A DNA stretch of 53,336 nucleotides, taken from an uncultured Gammaproteobacteria bacterium. Its GTDB lineage: Bacteria; Pseudomonadota; Gammaproteobacteria; Arenicellales; JAANXG01. The DNA lies in the NCBI GenBank assembly GCA_947258975.1, contig CAMYKK010000013.1, forward strand, positions 73,496 to 126,831, read 5' to 3'. A program made the translations under genes and the position numbers. The notes under the pieces were generated by a model. That model ran no database searches, was not told where the DNA came from, and saw only the letters and a list, made by a program, of their open reading frames with translations. This document shows positions 19,400 through 29,813 of this stretch, in pieces. How positions within the stretch are numbered: the stretch's first letter is position 1; each line of letters begins with the position of its first letter.

Positions 19400-20167
19400 A
19401 TGGCCATCACCCTGAAAACCCCTGCGGAAATCGAAAAAATGCGCTTAGCCGGCCGTCTCGCCGCTCGGGTCCTGAATGTAATTGGTCCCAGGGTAACGGC
19501 CGGGGTGACGACCGAAACACTCAACCAGATCTGCCACGAATACATAGTCGACGACCTCAGCGCGGTTCCTGCGCCCTTGAACTACCGGGGTTTTCCAAAG
19601 TCTATCTGCACCTCTGTAAATCATGTGGTTTGCCATGGGATCCCCGGGGATAAGAAACTCAAGAATGGAGACATCCTTAACATCGATATCACCGTAATAA
19701 AAGACGGTTATCATGGTGATACGAGTAGAATGTTTTTCGTCGGCAAACCGTCGATTCTGGCGACCCGGCTCGCCCAGGTGAGTCGTGAATGCCTGCTTCG
19801 CGCCATAGATATAGTCCGGCCCGGCACCCGCTTGGGAGACATCGGTCACCTCATCCAAAGCCACGCCGAAGCCCACAATTTCTCGGTAGTACGTGAATAC
19901 TGCGGTCATGGGATCGGCCGCGAGTTTCACGAAGCGCCGCAGGTCTTGCACTACGGTGAAAAAGGGACCGGGATTGAACTCGTGCCCGGTATGACCTTCA
20001 CCATCGAGCCGATGATCAATGCCGGACGCAAGGAGACCAGGCTGCTGTCCGATAACTGGACCGTGGTCACGCGCGACCATAGCCTATCCGCGCAATGGGA
20101 GCATACGATCCTGGTGACCGATGATGGACACGAAGTGCTGACCAATTCATTCGAGGAAACACGTTGA
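19400..20167 (+). CDS. map: type I methionine aminopeptidase
   Basis: 255 residues. Map removes the initiator methionine from nascent proteins. The five metal ligands lie in recognisable segments: GDILNIDITVIKDGYHGDTS (two Asp), GHGIGREFHEAPQVLHY (His), FTIEPMINAG (Glu) and SAQWEHTILV (Glu). It is divergent from rpsB, as in most proteobacteria, and followed by glnD after one base. Confidence 0.98.
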   Translation: MAITLKTPAEIEKMRLAGRLAARVLNVIGPRVTAGVTTETLNQICHEYIVDDLSAVPAPLNYRGFPKSICTSVNHVVCHGIPGDKKLKNGDILNIDITVIKDGYHGDTSRMFFVGKPSILATRLAQVSRECLLRAIDIVRPGTRLGDIGHLIQSHAEAHNFSVVREYCGHGIGREFHEAPQVLHYGEKGTGIELVPGMTFTIEPMINAGRKETRLLSDNWTVVTRDHSLSAQWEHTILVTDDGHEVLTNSFEETR

Positions 20168-20168
20168 C

Positions 20169-22859
20169 GTGTATCTTGCGAAACCCAAGCTGATCGATGT
20201 CCAAGATCTTCAATCTCAGCTTACAGAGGTCGATGACCCCGTAACATTGTTGCGTGCCGCGCTCGCTCAGGCACGCCAAAAACTTCGCGACTACGATATG
20301 CAAGGCGCTCCGTCGCAGGACATTGTGGATCATCACGTGTGGCTGGTTGATCAAGTGCTGCATCTCGCCTGGATCCATCACCAACACCTGCTCCCAAATA
20401 AATTCGAAGTTGCCCTGGTTGCGGTGGGGGGATACGGACGAGGAGAGCTGCATCCCCACTCCGACGTAGATCTCATGCTGCTGGTGCGAAGCCAACGTTA
20501 CGAAAGGGTACGGTCGTTCACCGAGTCTTTACTGAGCTTCCTGTGGGACATCGGGCTCGAAGTCGGTCACAGCGTACGCTCTATCAAGGACTGCGTGCGC
20601 GAAGCCAAAAACGATCTAACCGTTGCCACGAACATCATGGAGGCGCGTCTGCTAGAGGGAAACGAAGATTTAGTGGAGCAAATGAAGAACAAGACGGCCG
20701 CGCCCAAGCTCTGGCCAGCGGACGAGTTCTATAAGGCCAAACTGGAGGAGCAACAAATCCGGCACGATAAGTTTGACGATACGGCTTACAACCTCGAGCC
20801 CAATATCAAGGAAAGCCCCGGAGGATTACGCGATATTCAAACCGTATTATGGGTGGTTCAGCGCCAGTACGGGGCTACGCAACTCAGAGATCTCATTGAG
20901 CATGGATATCTTACCGAAGACGAATACCGATCCCTGGTACGTGGCCGTAACTTCTTATGGAAACTGCGCAATGGCCTGCATTTCATCTCCAATCGACGCG
21001 AGGACCGATTACTGTTTGACCATCAACGCGTACTCGCGGAACGTATGGGATATCGGGATGATGAAAGCCGCCTTGCCGTTGAGCAATTGATGAAGCGTTA
21101 CTATCGCACTGTCAAAGAGCTTCGCCTGTTAAACGAAATTTTGCTGCAACATTATGAAGAAACACATCTATCGTCGAAAGCCGCTCATGTTGAAGCGATT
21201 AGCCGGCGATTCAGGGCATACAATGGGTACTTGGAAACGGTTGAGCAAGATATATTCGAGAAGACCCCGCTTGCGATACTTGAGCTGTTCCTAATCCTGC
21301 AGCAAAATCCCAAACTAAAAGGCGTTCGCGCCGCGACCATTCGGCAGGTTCGTGTCAACCTCCACCGTATCGATCAGGAGTTCCGAAATGACATTCGGAG
21401 CCGCAGTTTGTTCATGGAAATTATGCGGCAGCCACGCGGTCAAACGCATACCCTGCGCAGAATGAACGCCTATGGGGTGCTGGGTGCCTATATTCCGCTA
21501 TTCGGCGCTGTGGTCGGACAGATGCAGTACGACCTGTTTCACGTATATACCGTCGACGCGCATTCTTTGTTCGTTGTGCGCAACCTCCGACGCTTCGCGC
21601 TTCCCGAACACCGGGACGAATTTCCGCGCGCCAGCCAACTCATGTCACAAACATTCAAACCTGAGCGTTTATATCTATCCGGGTTATTTCATGACATCGC
21701 CAAGGGCCGCAAAGGCGACCACTCCATACTTGGAGAAAGGGATGCATTCGACTTCTGCAAGTCTCATGAGATGAGCAACTATGACGCGCACTTCGTTGCC
21801 TGGTTGGTGCGTAATCACTTGCTGATGTCTTGGACTGCACAACGTCAAGACATCACCGACGAGGAAATCGTTCTGGATTTCGCAAAGAAGGTTGGCGACC
21901 AGGAACGCCTGAATAACTTGTACCTGCTGACAATTGCTGACATACGCGCCACCAGCCCTCATGTCTGGAACGCCTGGAAGGGACGGTTGTTGGATGATCT
22001 ATATTTCATTACCACTCAGGTGATGCGACGTGGTCATACTGAGCCGACTCGCGTAGAGCAGCGTATAAAAGACGTAAAAGAGCAGGCCCTGGAATTCATT
22101 GATAAGGAACGCATCGCCCCCGAAGTGATCAGCCAACACTGGGCATCCTTTCCCAATGACTACTTTCTACGCTATACCGCCCGGGAGATTGCCCTGCATG
22201 TCAATATGATCGCGTCCACAGCGGCAATCCAACTCCCCTTGGTCGAGGTGCAGCATGACCCGAATCTGGCCGCCAACGTGTTCCTGGTGTATGCCCCGGA
22301 GACCGCGCACCTGCTCAGCTTGGTGACCGGAGGCCTTGCGCGGATGAATCTAAACATCGTTGATGCCCGCATCCACGCGACGCCCGCCGGATTTGCCCTG
22401 TTTACCTTTATCGCCCTGGAGCAAGGCGATAGGCAAGCGAGTGACCCGGAAACTTTGCAGCGATTAAAACATCGTCTGCGCAACGAGATCGTCAATCCGG
22501 CGGTAGACCGGCCACGCAAACAGGCGCATATCCCGCGCGCGCTCAAGCATTTCCCCATCGAGACTCGAGTAAGCTTTACTCAACCTCCCAGCGGACAACA
22601 TACGATGATGGAGGTGGTAGCCCAAGATCAACCCGGCCTATTGCATGAAGTGGCGCGTTCCCTTTCTGAGTGCAAGGTGAAGTTGGCAACTGCTAAAATT
22701 GTGACCTACGGTGAGCGTGCTGAGGACATTTTTTTTATTACCGACCGCGATGGGAATCTGGTTACCGAACATACGCAACAAACCTGCCTGGCCCATCGGA
22801 TACAACGGGCGTTGTCCCTGGACAATGAGAGCAAATCACCCAAGGCCGCATCTTTGTAG
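20169..22859 (+). CDS. glnD: bifunctional uridylyltransferase/uridylyl-removing enzyme GlnD
   Basis: 896 residues from a GTG start one base after the map stop. GlnD senses glutamine and adds or removes UMP on PII proteins. Order of domains: nucleotidyltransferase with VGGYGRGELHPHSDVDLMLL around residues 84-103, the GlnD helical region, an HD hydrolase (LSGLFHDIAKGRKGDHS, around residue 505-521), and two C-terminal ACT domains (last one MMEVVAQDQPGLLHEVARSL). Its substrate GlnK is encoded at 52346-52684. Confidence 0.97.
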   Translation: MYLAKPKLIDVQDLQSQLTEVDDPVTLLRAALAQARQKLRDYDMQGAPSQDIVDHHVWLVDQVLHLAWIHHQHLLPNKFEVALVAVGGYGRGELHPHSDVDLMLLVRSQRYERVRSFTESLLSFLWDIGLEVGHSVRSIKDCVREAKNDLTVATNIMEARLLEGNEDLVEQMKNKTAAPKLWPADEFYKAKLEEQQIRHDKFDDTAYNLEPNIKESPGGLRDIQTVLWVVQRQYGATQLRDLIEHGYLTEDEYRSLVRGRNFLWKLRNGLHFISNRREDRLLFDHQRVLAERMGYRDDESRLAVEQLMKRYYRTVKELRLLNEILLQHYEETHLSSKAAHVEAISRRFRAYNGYLETVEQDIFEKTPLAILELFLILQQNPKLKGVRAATIRQVRVNLHRIDQEFRNDIRSRSLFMEIMRQPRGQTHTLRRMNAYGVLGAYIPLFGAVVGQMQYDLFHVYTVDAHSLFVVRNLRRFALPEHRDEFPRASQLMSQTFKPERLYLSGLFHDIAKGRKGDHSILGERDAFDFCKSHEMSNYDAHFVAWLVRNHLLMSWTAQRQDITDEEIVLDFAKKVGDQERLNNLYLLTIADIRATSPHVWNAWKGRLLDDLYFITTQVMRRGHTEPTRVEQRIKDVKEQALEFIDKERIAPEVISQHWASFPNDYFLRYTAREIALHVNMIASTAAIQLPLVEVQHDPNLAANVFLVYAPETAHLLSLVTGGLARMNLNIVDARIHATPAGFALFTFIALEQGDRQASDPETLQRLKHRLRNEIVNPAVDRPRKQAHIPRALKHFPIETRVSFTQPPSGQHTMMEVVAQDQPGLLHEVARSLSECKVKLATAKIVTYGERAEDIFFITDRDGNLVTEHTQQTCLAHRIQRALSLDNESKSPKAASL

Positions 22860-22904
22860 CACTCGGCAACTTAACTCAACAATACGATAAACGGAGTAGC
22901 ATTT

Positions 22905-23726
22905 ATGAGCGATATGAATTCGGTGATCGATCGGGCTTTCGAATATCGCGCCGAGATTACGCCACAAAGTGTCACTGCGGAAGTCAAAGACGCGATTTTG
23001 GAGGCGATTGAGGAGCTCGATTCCGGCCGTCAACGCGTGGCAGAGCCCGCGCACGGAAAATGGGTGGTGAACCAATGGCTGAAAAAGGCGGTGTTGCTTT
23101 ATTTCCGTATATCTGACAACGAGCCATTGGCAGGGAACTGGACTCAATACTTTGATAAAGTGCCGCTAAAATTTGCGCATTATCAGCGCGACGATTTCGA
23201 GCACTCAGATGTCCGGGTGGTACCGCCGGCGACAGTTCGCAAAGGCGCGTTCTTGGCCCCCAATGTGGTGTTGATGCCGAGCTATGTCAATATCGGTGCG
23301 TTTGTCGATGCAGGCACCATGGTGGACACCTGGGCCACTGTGGGTTCTTGTGCCCAGATCGGAAAGAACGTTCATTTATCCGGCGGCGTCGGTATCGGTG
23401 GTGTATTGGAGCCGATTCAGGCCGCACCGACCATCATTGAGGACAACTGTTTCATCGGGGCACGCAGTGAGATCGTCGAGGGTGTCATCGTAGAAGCTGG
23501 ATCGGTAATTTCAATGGGCGTGTATATCGGCCAGAGCACTAAGATATTGGATCGTGAAACCGGTGAAATTATTTATGGGCGAATCCCAGCGGGATCCGTC
23601 GTCGTCTCCGGGTCCACGCCAGCGAAGGACGGCACTCATAGTCTCTACTGCGCGGTGATCGTTAAACGGGTCGATGCCAAAACCCGCGCCAAGGTCGGCA
23701 TCAACGAGTTGCTGCGCGCGGACTAG
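22905..23726 (+). CDS. dapD: 2,3,4,5-tetrahydropyridine-2,6-dicarboxylate N-succinyltransferase
   Basis: 273 residues, the normal length. DapD succinylates tetrahydrodipicolinate in the succinylase branch of lysine and diaminopimelate synthesis. An N-terminal helical part is followed by a left-handed beta helix of hexapeptide repeats ([39 protein letters not shown]). Located between glnD and dapE, a common gammaproteobacterial order. Confidence 0.98.
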   Translation: MSDMNSVIDRAFEYRAEITPQSVTAEVKDAILEAIEELDSGRQRVAEPAHGKWVVNQWLKKAVLLYFRISDNEPLAGNWTQYFDKVPLKFAHYQRDDFEHSDVRVVPPATVRKGAFLAPNVVLMPSYVNIGAFVDAGTMVDTWATVGSCAQIGKNVHLSGGVGIGGVLEPIQAAPTIIEDNCFIGARSEIVEGVIVEAGSVISMGVYIGQSTKILDRETGEIIYGRIPAGSVVVSGSTPAKDGTHSLYCAVIVKRVDAKTRAKVGINELLRAD

Positions 23727-23734
23727 CTACTTGC

Positions 23735-24871
23735 GTGAGAATGGATGACGCCACACTAGAGCTCACCGAGGCGCTGATTCGACGGCCATCGATCACCCCC
23801 AACGATCAGGGATGTCAGAAAATCATAGCCGGGCGATTACAAGCCGTCGGTTTTGGCACCGAGGGGTTGCGATTCGGAGACGTCGACAACCTGTGGGCGC
23901 GCCGCGGCGGTAAGCCTCCGTTATTGGTCTTCGCCGGACATACCGACGTGGTGACCCCCGGAGAACCCAGCGCGTGGAAATTCGATCCGTTTACACCCAC
24001 CATCGATAATGGGTTCTTATATGGACGCGGTGCCGCCGATATGAAGGCGTCTTTGGCGGCGTTCGTGACCGCCGCGGAAAAATTCGTCGCACAACACCCT
24101 GATCATTCAGGCTCGCTGGCGATGTTGATCACCTCTGACGAAGAAGGACCCGCCGTCGATGGGACGGTAAAGGTCATCGAGGCACTGCAGCAGCGCAGCG
24201 AGCATATCGATTACTGTGTCGTGGGTGAACCGACTTCCGGCGAGCGTACCGGCGATACAATCAAAAACGGACGCCGTGGGTCACTGTCCGGCAGCGCGGT
24301 TGTATATGGCATCCAAGGACATGTCGCCTACCCACACCTTGCCGCCAATCCGATTCATCAGGTGGCGCCCGTAATTCAGGTCCTGACGGAAACTGTATGG
24401 GATGCAGGCAACGCTCATTTCCCACCAACCAGCTTTCAGATTTCCAAGCTCCGGTCAGACTCCAGAGCCGTCAATGTCATTCCCGGCAAACTGGAGATGG
24501 AATTCAACTTCCGATTTTCTTCAGGCGTAACCCCAGAGCAACTAATGGCGTTGCTGCGGTCGACGTTTGATGAACATGATCTACACTATGATATCAAATG
24601 GAATTTGTCGGGCCTTCCGTATTTCACCCCGGAAGGCCGGCTAATTGATGTCACGAAACAGGCAGTTCGTGAACAATTGGGCGTCGAGGCACGCCTTTCG
24701 ACAGACGGCGGCACTTCAGACGGCCGATTCATTGCGCCCACCGGAGCACAGGTCGTTGAGCTGGGCCCTATGAACAAGACGATTCACAAAGTAAATGAGT
24801 GTTTGGCGATCCAAGACCCGGATCGGCTGTCGCGAGTCTATTTGCGCATCATGGAAAAAATACTGTCGTAA
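23735..24871 (+). CDS. dapE: succinyl-diaminopimelate desuccinylase
   Basis: 378 residues from a GTG at 23735 (an ATG lies two codons later). DapE removes succinate to give LL-diaminopimelate. It is an M20 metallopeptidase: FAGHTDVVTPGE and GRGAADMKASLAAF give the first zinc ligands, TSDEEGPAVDGT the catalytic Glu, and TDGGTSDGRF a later substrate segment. Eight bases follow dapD. Confidence 0.97.
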   Translation: MRMDDATLELTEALIRRPSITPNDQGCQKIIAGRLQAVGFGTEGLRFGDVDNLWARRGGKPPLLVFAGHTDVVTPGEPSAWKFDPFTPTIDNGFLYGRGAADMKASLAAFVTAAEKFVAQHPDHSGSLAMLITSDEEGPAVDGTVKVIEALQQRSEHIDYCVVGEPTSGERTGDTIKNGRRGSLSGSAVVYGIQGHVAYPHLAANPIHQVAPVIQVLTETVWDAGNAHFPPTSFQISKLRSDSRAVNVIPGKLEMEFNFRFSSGVTPEQLMALLRSTFDEHDLHYDIKWNLSGLPYFTPEGRLIDVTKQAVREQLGVEARLSTDGGTSDGRFIAPTGAQVVELGPMNKTIHKVNECLAIQDPDRLSRVYLRIMEKILS

Positions 24872-24909
24872 TCGCGCACGGCGCACTCGAACCAGGGGTG
24901 TTCGATGTA

Positions 24910-25677
24910 ATGTCAGTTAATAGCATCACCGGTTGGGACATGGCGGCTGGCACGGACGTCGGATTGATACGATCCCGAAACGAAGATGCGCTACGCATTT
25001 TCCCGCATCACGGGATCGTGATACTGTCTGATGGCATGGGGGGACATCGCGCCGGGAACGTCGCCAGCAGCTTGGCGGTAGATGTTATCGCCTCCCTTCT
25101 GGTCCCCGCAAACGGCGAGCAACAGGGCTTTGAGAGAGCGTCCACCAATCCGCAGTTCCTGGCTGACTCAATACACGATGCGAACACCGCGATATTAACC
25201 GCAGCCAGACAAGAACCGGCTTATTCTGGGATGGGCGCTACGGTTGTCGCTGCCAGCTTCCACGAGCAACACTTTACAGCGGCTCATGTCGGGGATTCAC
25301 GCTTGTATCGCTTTTCAAAGGGACGGCTGGAACAGTTGACTGTCGATCACACCTTGGCTGAACGATACATGAGCCACGGCTATATCACGCGGCAACAAGC
25401 CGCTCATTGGAACGCTAAAAACATACTCTTGAAAGCACTCGGTATCGACGAATCCGTTACGCCGGACATTACCGAGGGTTCGGTAGGCAGTGAAGACCTA
25501 TTTTTGTTGTGTTCCGATGGCTTGACCAATGCGGTGGCGGACGTTGAAATCGAGGAATTGCTGCAACCAGGTGCAGGCGATTTGCAGCAGAAGGTCGAGC
25601 AGCTGATCGCCGCCGCCAACAACAACGGTGGTCCGGACAATATATCGGTAATTCTCGTACGCCGATCCAACCCATGA
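24910..25677 (+). CDS. PP2C-family serine/threonine phosphatase
   Basis: About 255 residues. I chose the ATG at 24910 (MSVNSITGWDMAAGTD) because AGGGG lies 11 bases upstream and the preceding frame runs into dapE. The PP2C metal-binding motifs are in order: GLIRSRNEDALRIF, LSDGMGGHRAGNVAS, GMGATVVAASF, AHVGDSRLYRF, LLCSDGLTNAV and NGGPDNISVILV. It probably reverses Ser/Thr phosphorylation; no Hanks-type kinase is present in the window. It is followed by an FHA protein 14 bp on. Confidence 0.92.
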   Translation: MSVNSITGWDMAAGTDVGLIRSRNEDALRIFPHHGIVILSDGMGGHRAGNVASSLAVDVIASLLVPANGEQQGFERASTNPQFLADSIHDANTAILTAARQEPAYSGMGATVVAASFHEQHFTAAHVGDSRLYRFSKGRLEQLTVDHTLAERYMSHGYITRQQAAHWNAKNILLKALGIDESVTPDITEGSVGSEDLFLLCSDGLTNAVADVEIEELLQPGAGDLQQKVEQLIAAANNNGGPDNISVILVRRSNP

Positions 25678-25691
25678 TCTGCTGATTTCTC

Positions 25692-26390
25692 ATGCCGAAA
25701 TTGTTGTTAATCAGACAAGGGGAAGTCATCGCCCAGTTCAGCTTGGCCGAAGGGGGGGTGGGCATCGGCCGTTCCGCGGTGAACGAGATTCAGCTGAAGT
25801 CTCCTTCGGTGAGTGGTCGGCACGCGCGGATATTTACCACTGAGTCCGGCTCCGCAATCAAAGATCTGAGTAGCGCACTGGGGACTTTTGTCAACGATAG
25901 ATCCGTTACTCGTTGTAACCTGCGCAACAACGACGTGATTCTGATTGGCAGCTACAAACTTCAATTTCAACAAAACGGCGGCGGTCGGCAGCCGGCACCC
26001 ACGGTTGACGAGAGCTCACCGGTCCTGGAACCCGATATGGCGCCATCCACCAGAGCTCGACCCGTAGCGCGGCCGAATGCCGCAATGGAGAACAGCGCAA
26101 TAGAGGAGCTTGCACCTAATGCGCAGTTGCTGGTGTTAAATGGAATTAACGAAGGCGCATTTGTGCACTTGGGCCGAGAAAGGCTGGTGTTGGGGATAAA
26201 TCATGGGCGTAGTCTCGTCATTGAGTTGGTGGGGGAGGATTACATGGCCTCACCCCTGACCAATGCCTCTGAAGTGGCGCTCAACAGCGCACCGCTGCGT
26301 GCACCAGCCGCGCTCCGCGAGAACGATGAGTTGCTGATAGCGGATATCAGACTAAGGTTCGTCAGCGATACTGCAAGTATGACGAACTAA
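25692..26390 (+). CDS. FHA domain protein
   Basis: 232 residues. The first 95 or so form a forkhead-associated domain, with GIGRSAVNEIQL (conserved Gly-Arg), VSGRHARIF (Ser-His) and DLSSALGTFVNDR (Asn after Gly-Thr), the phosphothreonine-binding pattern. A linker of about 35 residues leads to a second part (residues about 136-225) that looks like a degenerate FHA fold lacking these residues. No signal peptide. The PP2C-FHA pair suggests a small phospho-Thr signalling module whose kinase is elsewhere. Confidence 0.88.
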   Translation: MPKLLLIRQGEVIAQFSLAEGGVGIGRSAVNEIQLKSPSVSGRHARIFTTESGSAIKDLSSALGTFVNDRSVTRCNLRNNDVILIGSYKLQFQQNGGGRQPAPTVDESSPVLEPDMAPSTRARPVARPNAAMENSAIEELAPNAQLLVLNGINEGAFVHLGRERLVLGINHGRSLVIELVGEDYMASPLTNASEVALNSAPLRAPAALRENDELLIADIRLRFVSDTASMTN

Positions 26391-26399
26391 CCCGGTCCG

Positions 26400-26431
26400 G
26401 TGGGAGCGGTTTCCAACCGCGATGATCGCGG
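26400..26431. repeat. GTGGGAGC REP-like hairpin between convergent genes
   Basis: Begins GTGGGAGCGGTTTCCAACCG and contains two stems: GCGGTT/AACCGC and CCGCGAT/ATCGCGG. It lies between the converging FHA gene and radA and may also act as a terminator. The GTGGGAGCGG..TTCCA start is the same motif as the tandem array at 53093-53214. Confidence 0.6.
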
Positions 26432-26454
26432 CGCTATGCCGGTCCAAGCGACAG

Positions 26455-27819
26455 CTACTCGAACGCATGTGTAATGGCGTCGCCGATACGCGGTGCCGAA
26501 ACTACCATCATTGCGTCGGGTAAATGCCTGGTGGTGTTGGCCTCAGGAATGAGCGCGCGTGTAAATCCCAGCTTCAATGCCTCCCTCACCCGGTCGACAC
26601 CACGCTGAACGGGACGCACTTCTCCGGACAAACCCACTTCTCCGAACACCACCGTGTCCGCGGATAGAGCTTGATTCCTGAGGCTGGAAACCACCGCCAA
26701 ACAGATGGCGAGATCCGCAGCGGGTTCGATGACCCGTACCCCACCGACTACACTGACGAACACGTCCTGGTCATACAACACGCAATCCGCGTGACGATGC
26801 AGGACCGCCAGCAACATCGCCAAACGTGAAGAATCCAGACCCACGGTCAATCGGCGCGGATTCGCCAACGGACTCTTGTCCACTAACGCTTGCACTTCCA
26901 CCAATAACGGCCGTGTCCCTTCCTGGGTCACCAGGGTAACACTGCCCGGCGATTTAGCTCGATCCCGGCTGACGAACATCGCTGACGGGTTGGTTACCTC
27001 TTTTAATCCACGATCGGTCATCGCGAACACGCCAATCTCATTGACCGCGCCAAAACGGTTCTTGAATGATCTAATCAGACGAAAACTGCTGGACCGGTCG
27101 CCTTCAAAGTACAGCACCGTGTCCACCATATGCTCAAGAACGCGCGGGCCGGCAAGCAATCCCTCTTTGGTAACGTGCCCGACTAGAATCATGGCAGTGG
27201 CGGATTGCTTGGCAAATCGCACCAGTTGTGCGGCGGTCTCCCTAACTTGAGCAACACTGCCCGGCGCCGATTGAATATGATTTGTGTACAGGGTTTGAAT
27301 CGAGTCGATAACCAGCACTTGGGGGTTTTCCTGGTTGACGGCCTGGATAATCGTTTCCAGGCAGTTATCGGCCAACAACTTCAAGTCCGGGCTGCCGGCG
27401 CCCAAGCGCTTGGCCCGCAGCGCGATCTGCTGCGCGGATTCCTCGCCGGTCACGTACAAGGCGCCGAGGTGTTGGCTGATCTCAGCGAGACCCTGAAGCA
27501 GCAACGTGGACTTACCGATGCCCGGATCACCACCGAGCAGAACCACCGATCCCACCGTCAGTCCACCGCCCAACACCCGGTCCAGCTCTGACATACCGCT
27601 CGATATCCGCTCAATCCCCTGAATTCCCACTGCTTCCAACCGGCACACCGGCTGCGGGGCGGCAGATCTCGCATAGCGATGTGCGGCATCGGTGCCGGTC
27701 CTGATCACCGTCTCGACCAGGGTGTTCCACGCCTGACATTCCGGACATTGCCCCGCCCATTTGGGCGCTTGTGCCCCGCAATTCGCACAGCTAAAGACCG
27801 GTTTATCGTTGGGTGTCAT
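26455..27819 (-). CDS. radA: DNA repair protein RadA
   Basis: 454 residues. RadA is a RecA-like branch-migration ATPase used in recombination. N-terminal four-Cys zinc finger [20 protein letters not shown] (residues 10-29), Walker [16 protein letters not shown] near residue 95, the RadA motif [13 protein letters not shown] near residue 255, and a C-terminal Lon-protease-like domain ([18 protein letters not shown]). Its first 17 bp overlap the end of the alr stub, which shows where the deletion in alr ended. Confidence 0.97.
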   Translation of the reverse strand: MTPNDKPVFSCANCGAQAPKWAGQCPECQAWNTLVETVIRTGTDAAHRYARSAAPQPVCRLEAVGIQGIERISSGMSELDRVLGGGLTVGSVVLLGGDPGIGKSTLLLQGLAEISQHLGALYVTGEESAQQIALRAKRLGAGSPDLKLLADNCLETIIQAVNQENPQVLVIDSIQTLYTNHIQSAPGSVAQVRETAAQLVRFAKQSATAMILVGHVTKEGLLAGPRVLEHMVDTVLYFEGDRSSSFRLIRSFKNRFGAVNEIGVFAMTDRGLKEVTNPSAMFVSRDRAKSPGSVTLVTQEGTRPLLVEVQALVDKSPLANPRRLTVGLDSSRLAMLLAVLHRHADCVLYDQDVFVSVVGGVRVIEPAADLAICLAVVSSLRNQALSADTVVFGEVGLSGEVRPVQRGVDRVREALKLGFTRALIPEANTTRHLPDAMMVVSAPRIGDAITHAFE

Positions 27820-27937
27820 GCGTGGGATCGGCCTTGATGACAGCCATGACTTGAGACCCGGGAGGGTGTTCTTTCGCGAGATGGAGGTTGTGGCGCAGCG
27901 CAGCGATATCGATGATCGCGCGAACCGGGCTACTCAT
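27803..27937 (-). pseudogene. alr: alanine racemase, N-terminal stub
   Basis: 44 codons whose ATG overlaps the dnaB stop (ATGA). The translation [19 protein letters not shown] then [11 protein letters not shown] is the typical start of Alr up to and including the Lys that binds pyridoxal phosphate. Directly after this it runs into PTHDTQR, which is read out of frame through the radA start. The remaining roughly 310 residues of Alr are gone. dnaB-alr-radA is a familiar gammaproteobacterial order, so a precise deletion of about 1 kb is the simple explanation. Confidence 0.85.
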
Positions 27938-29331
27938 CCATACAGCCCATCGAAATCCGTGCTGGTGTAGTTCTCGAACCGCGTATACTCACCCATGAAA
28001 GTCAATCGCACCGTTCCCACCGGACCGTTCCGTTGTTTGCCGACGATGATCTCCGCGATGCCCTTGTCCCGGCTTTCGTCGTCATACACCTCATCGCGAT
28101 AAATAAAAAAGATCACATCCGCGTCTTGCTCGATCGCGCCGCTTTCGCGCAGGTCCGACATCACCGGGCGTTTGTTCGGCCGGGTTTCCAGACTGCGATT
28201 CAGCTGCGACAGCGCTACCAGCGGAACCTTGAGCTCCTTGGCGAGGGTCTTCAATGACCGGGTGATACTGGAAATCTCCGTGGCGCGATTTTCCGTGTTC
28301 GAGCTCGCGTTCGACTGCATCAATTGAAGATAATCGACCACGATCAAGCCAAGGCCGTGTTCACGCGCCAGCCGGCGCGCGCGGGTACGCAATTCTAAGG
28401 GCGTGAGTGCCGGCGTGTCGTCGATAAAGATCGGCTTGTCCGCGAGCATGCTCAGGGTGCTGGTCAACCGCGGCCAGTCGTCGTCATCGAGACGGCCGGT
28501 GCGCATCTTTTGCGCATTCACCCGGCTGAGCGACGCCAACATGCGCATCGACAACTGTTGTCCAGGCATCTCCATGCTGAATATCGCCACCGGCAAATTT
28601 TTGTCGATCGCCGCATGCTCAACGAGGTTCATCGCCAACGCAGTCTTTCCCATGGAGGGCCGGCCGGCAACGATGATCAGATCAGATGATTGTAATCCCG
28701 CCGTCATTTCATCAAGATCGACAAAGCCTGTAGCCAAGCCGGTAACCGACTCTTTGGTCGCATACAACTCTTCGATACGTTCCAAAGTTTGCTTCAGCAA
28801 TCCCTTTATGGGTTGAAAACTGCCACCGCGCTGCACGCGGTGCTGTGCGATATCAAAAATAATTTGCTCCGCGTGGTCCAGCACCTCCTCGGGACTTCGT
28901 CCTTCGGTACGGTACGCGTGCCCCACGATATCGTTTCCGGCGTCAATCAAACGCCTCAGTATTGCGCGTTCGTGGACGATTCGCGCATATGCGGCGACGT
29001 TGGCGGTGTTCGGTGTGTTTTGCGCCAAAGATCCAAGATATGCCAAACCCCCAATGGCATCGAGTTCTCCCGCCCGACTCAACCATTCAGATACGGTCAC
29101 CACGTCGGCGGGGTCGTTGTCTTCATTGAGCGCGCAGATCGCGCGAAATATGGCCCGGTGATCGTGACGATAAAAATCATCGGCACCGATGACGCCGCTG
29201 ACATCATCAATCAATTGGTTATCCAACATCAACCCCCCCAACACCGACTGCTCGGCCTCGATGGCCTGTGGCGGCAACCGCAGATGCTCGCTTATCGTCT
29301 CGGCGCGGGGGGAGAGGGTCGGCGCGCTCAT
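27934..29331 (-). CDS. dnaB: replicative DNA helicase DnaB
   Basis: 465 residues. The N-terminal domain ([20 protein letters not shown]) is followed by a linker and the RecA-like motor: Walker [16 protein letters not shown] near residue 205-220, DNA-binding VVDYLQLMQ with the Walker B Asp near residue 320, and [16 protein letters not shown]. DnaB is the hexameric helicase of the replication fork. No intein. It sits downstream of rplI, as in E. coli relatives. Confidence 0.98.
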   Translation of the reverse strand: MSAPTLSPRAETISEHLRLPPQAIEAEQSVLGGLMLDNQLIDDVSGVIGADDFYRHDHRAIFRAICALNEDNDPADVVTVSEWLSRAGELDAIGGLAYLGSLAQNTPNTANVAAYARIVHERAILRRLIDAGNDIVGHAYRTEGRSPEEVLDHAEQIIFDIAQHRVQRGGSFQPIKGLLKQTLERIEELYATKESVTGLATGFVDLDEMTAGLQSSDLIIVAGRPSMGKTALAMNLVEHAAIDKNLPVAIFSMEMPGQQLSMRMLASLSRVNAQKMRTGRLDDDDWPRLTSTLSMLADKPIFIDDTPALTPLELRTRARRLAREHGLGLIVVDYLQLMQSNASSNTENRATEISSITRSLKTLAKELKVPLVALSQLNRSLETRPNKRPVMSDLRESGAIEQDADVIFFIYRDEVYDDESRDKGIAEIIVGKQRNGPVGTVRLTFMGEYTRFENYTSTDFDGLYG

Positions 29332-29813
29332 TCAGCTAACCGTGTGACTGGGTAACAACATAGGCAGGACAAATCGACGCACATTTAAAGGCCAAGCCGG
29401 AAATGGCATCCGCTCCCGGAGTATCTCTGCGTCGGCGTGCATCCGCTTACTCCAGATGTTTTATATTGAAGCACCAGTGACTGAATCGACCCAAACACGG
29501 ACGATCTAACGAACGGGCGCCATCACATTTTATCTAGGATTTAATCCATCTACACGCTGGTTAGGCGCCAGACGCCCCACGGGCAGGTTAACGCAAAACT
29601 CACCACATCGGCAACGTGTACTCGTCGGCCCGCTCACCGGCGCCTTGGAGCCAATATTTGCGAAAGATTTCTGACTGAATTTATCGTCAACCGTAACGGC
29701 AAGCCGCGAAATTTTCGATAAACGGCAGGAACATTTACCGCGGATTTACCTCAAGCCACACTGATACTGGTTGTCTCCCGCATCTCTCGCTGCCGGATTC
29801 GGGCTGAGCGCCC
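29332..29813. other. 482-bp spacer between rplI and dnaB without a recognised gene
   Basis: No frame with coding character, no tRNA cloverleaf and no terminator with a clear T-run was found. It contains small palindromes such as GGATTTAATCC (near 29537) and GGCGCC copies. Many gammaproteobacteria have genes touching here or a DUF2232 membrane protein nearby; nothing of that kind is visible. Confidence 0.5.

Noticed and set aside
29504-29566. Possible integron attC site: ATCTAAC ... GTTAGGC, 63 bp apart
   Set aside because: The outer core sites fit the consensus, but the inner L sites do not pair convincingly and there is no integrase or cassette nearby. Likely chance.
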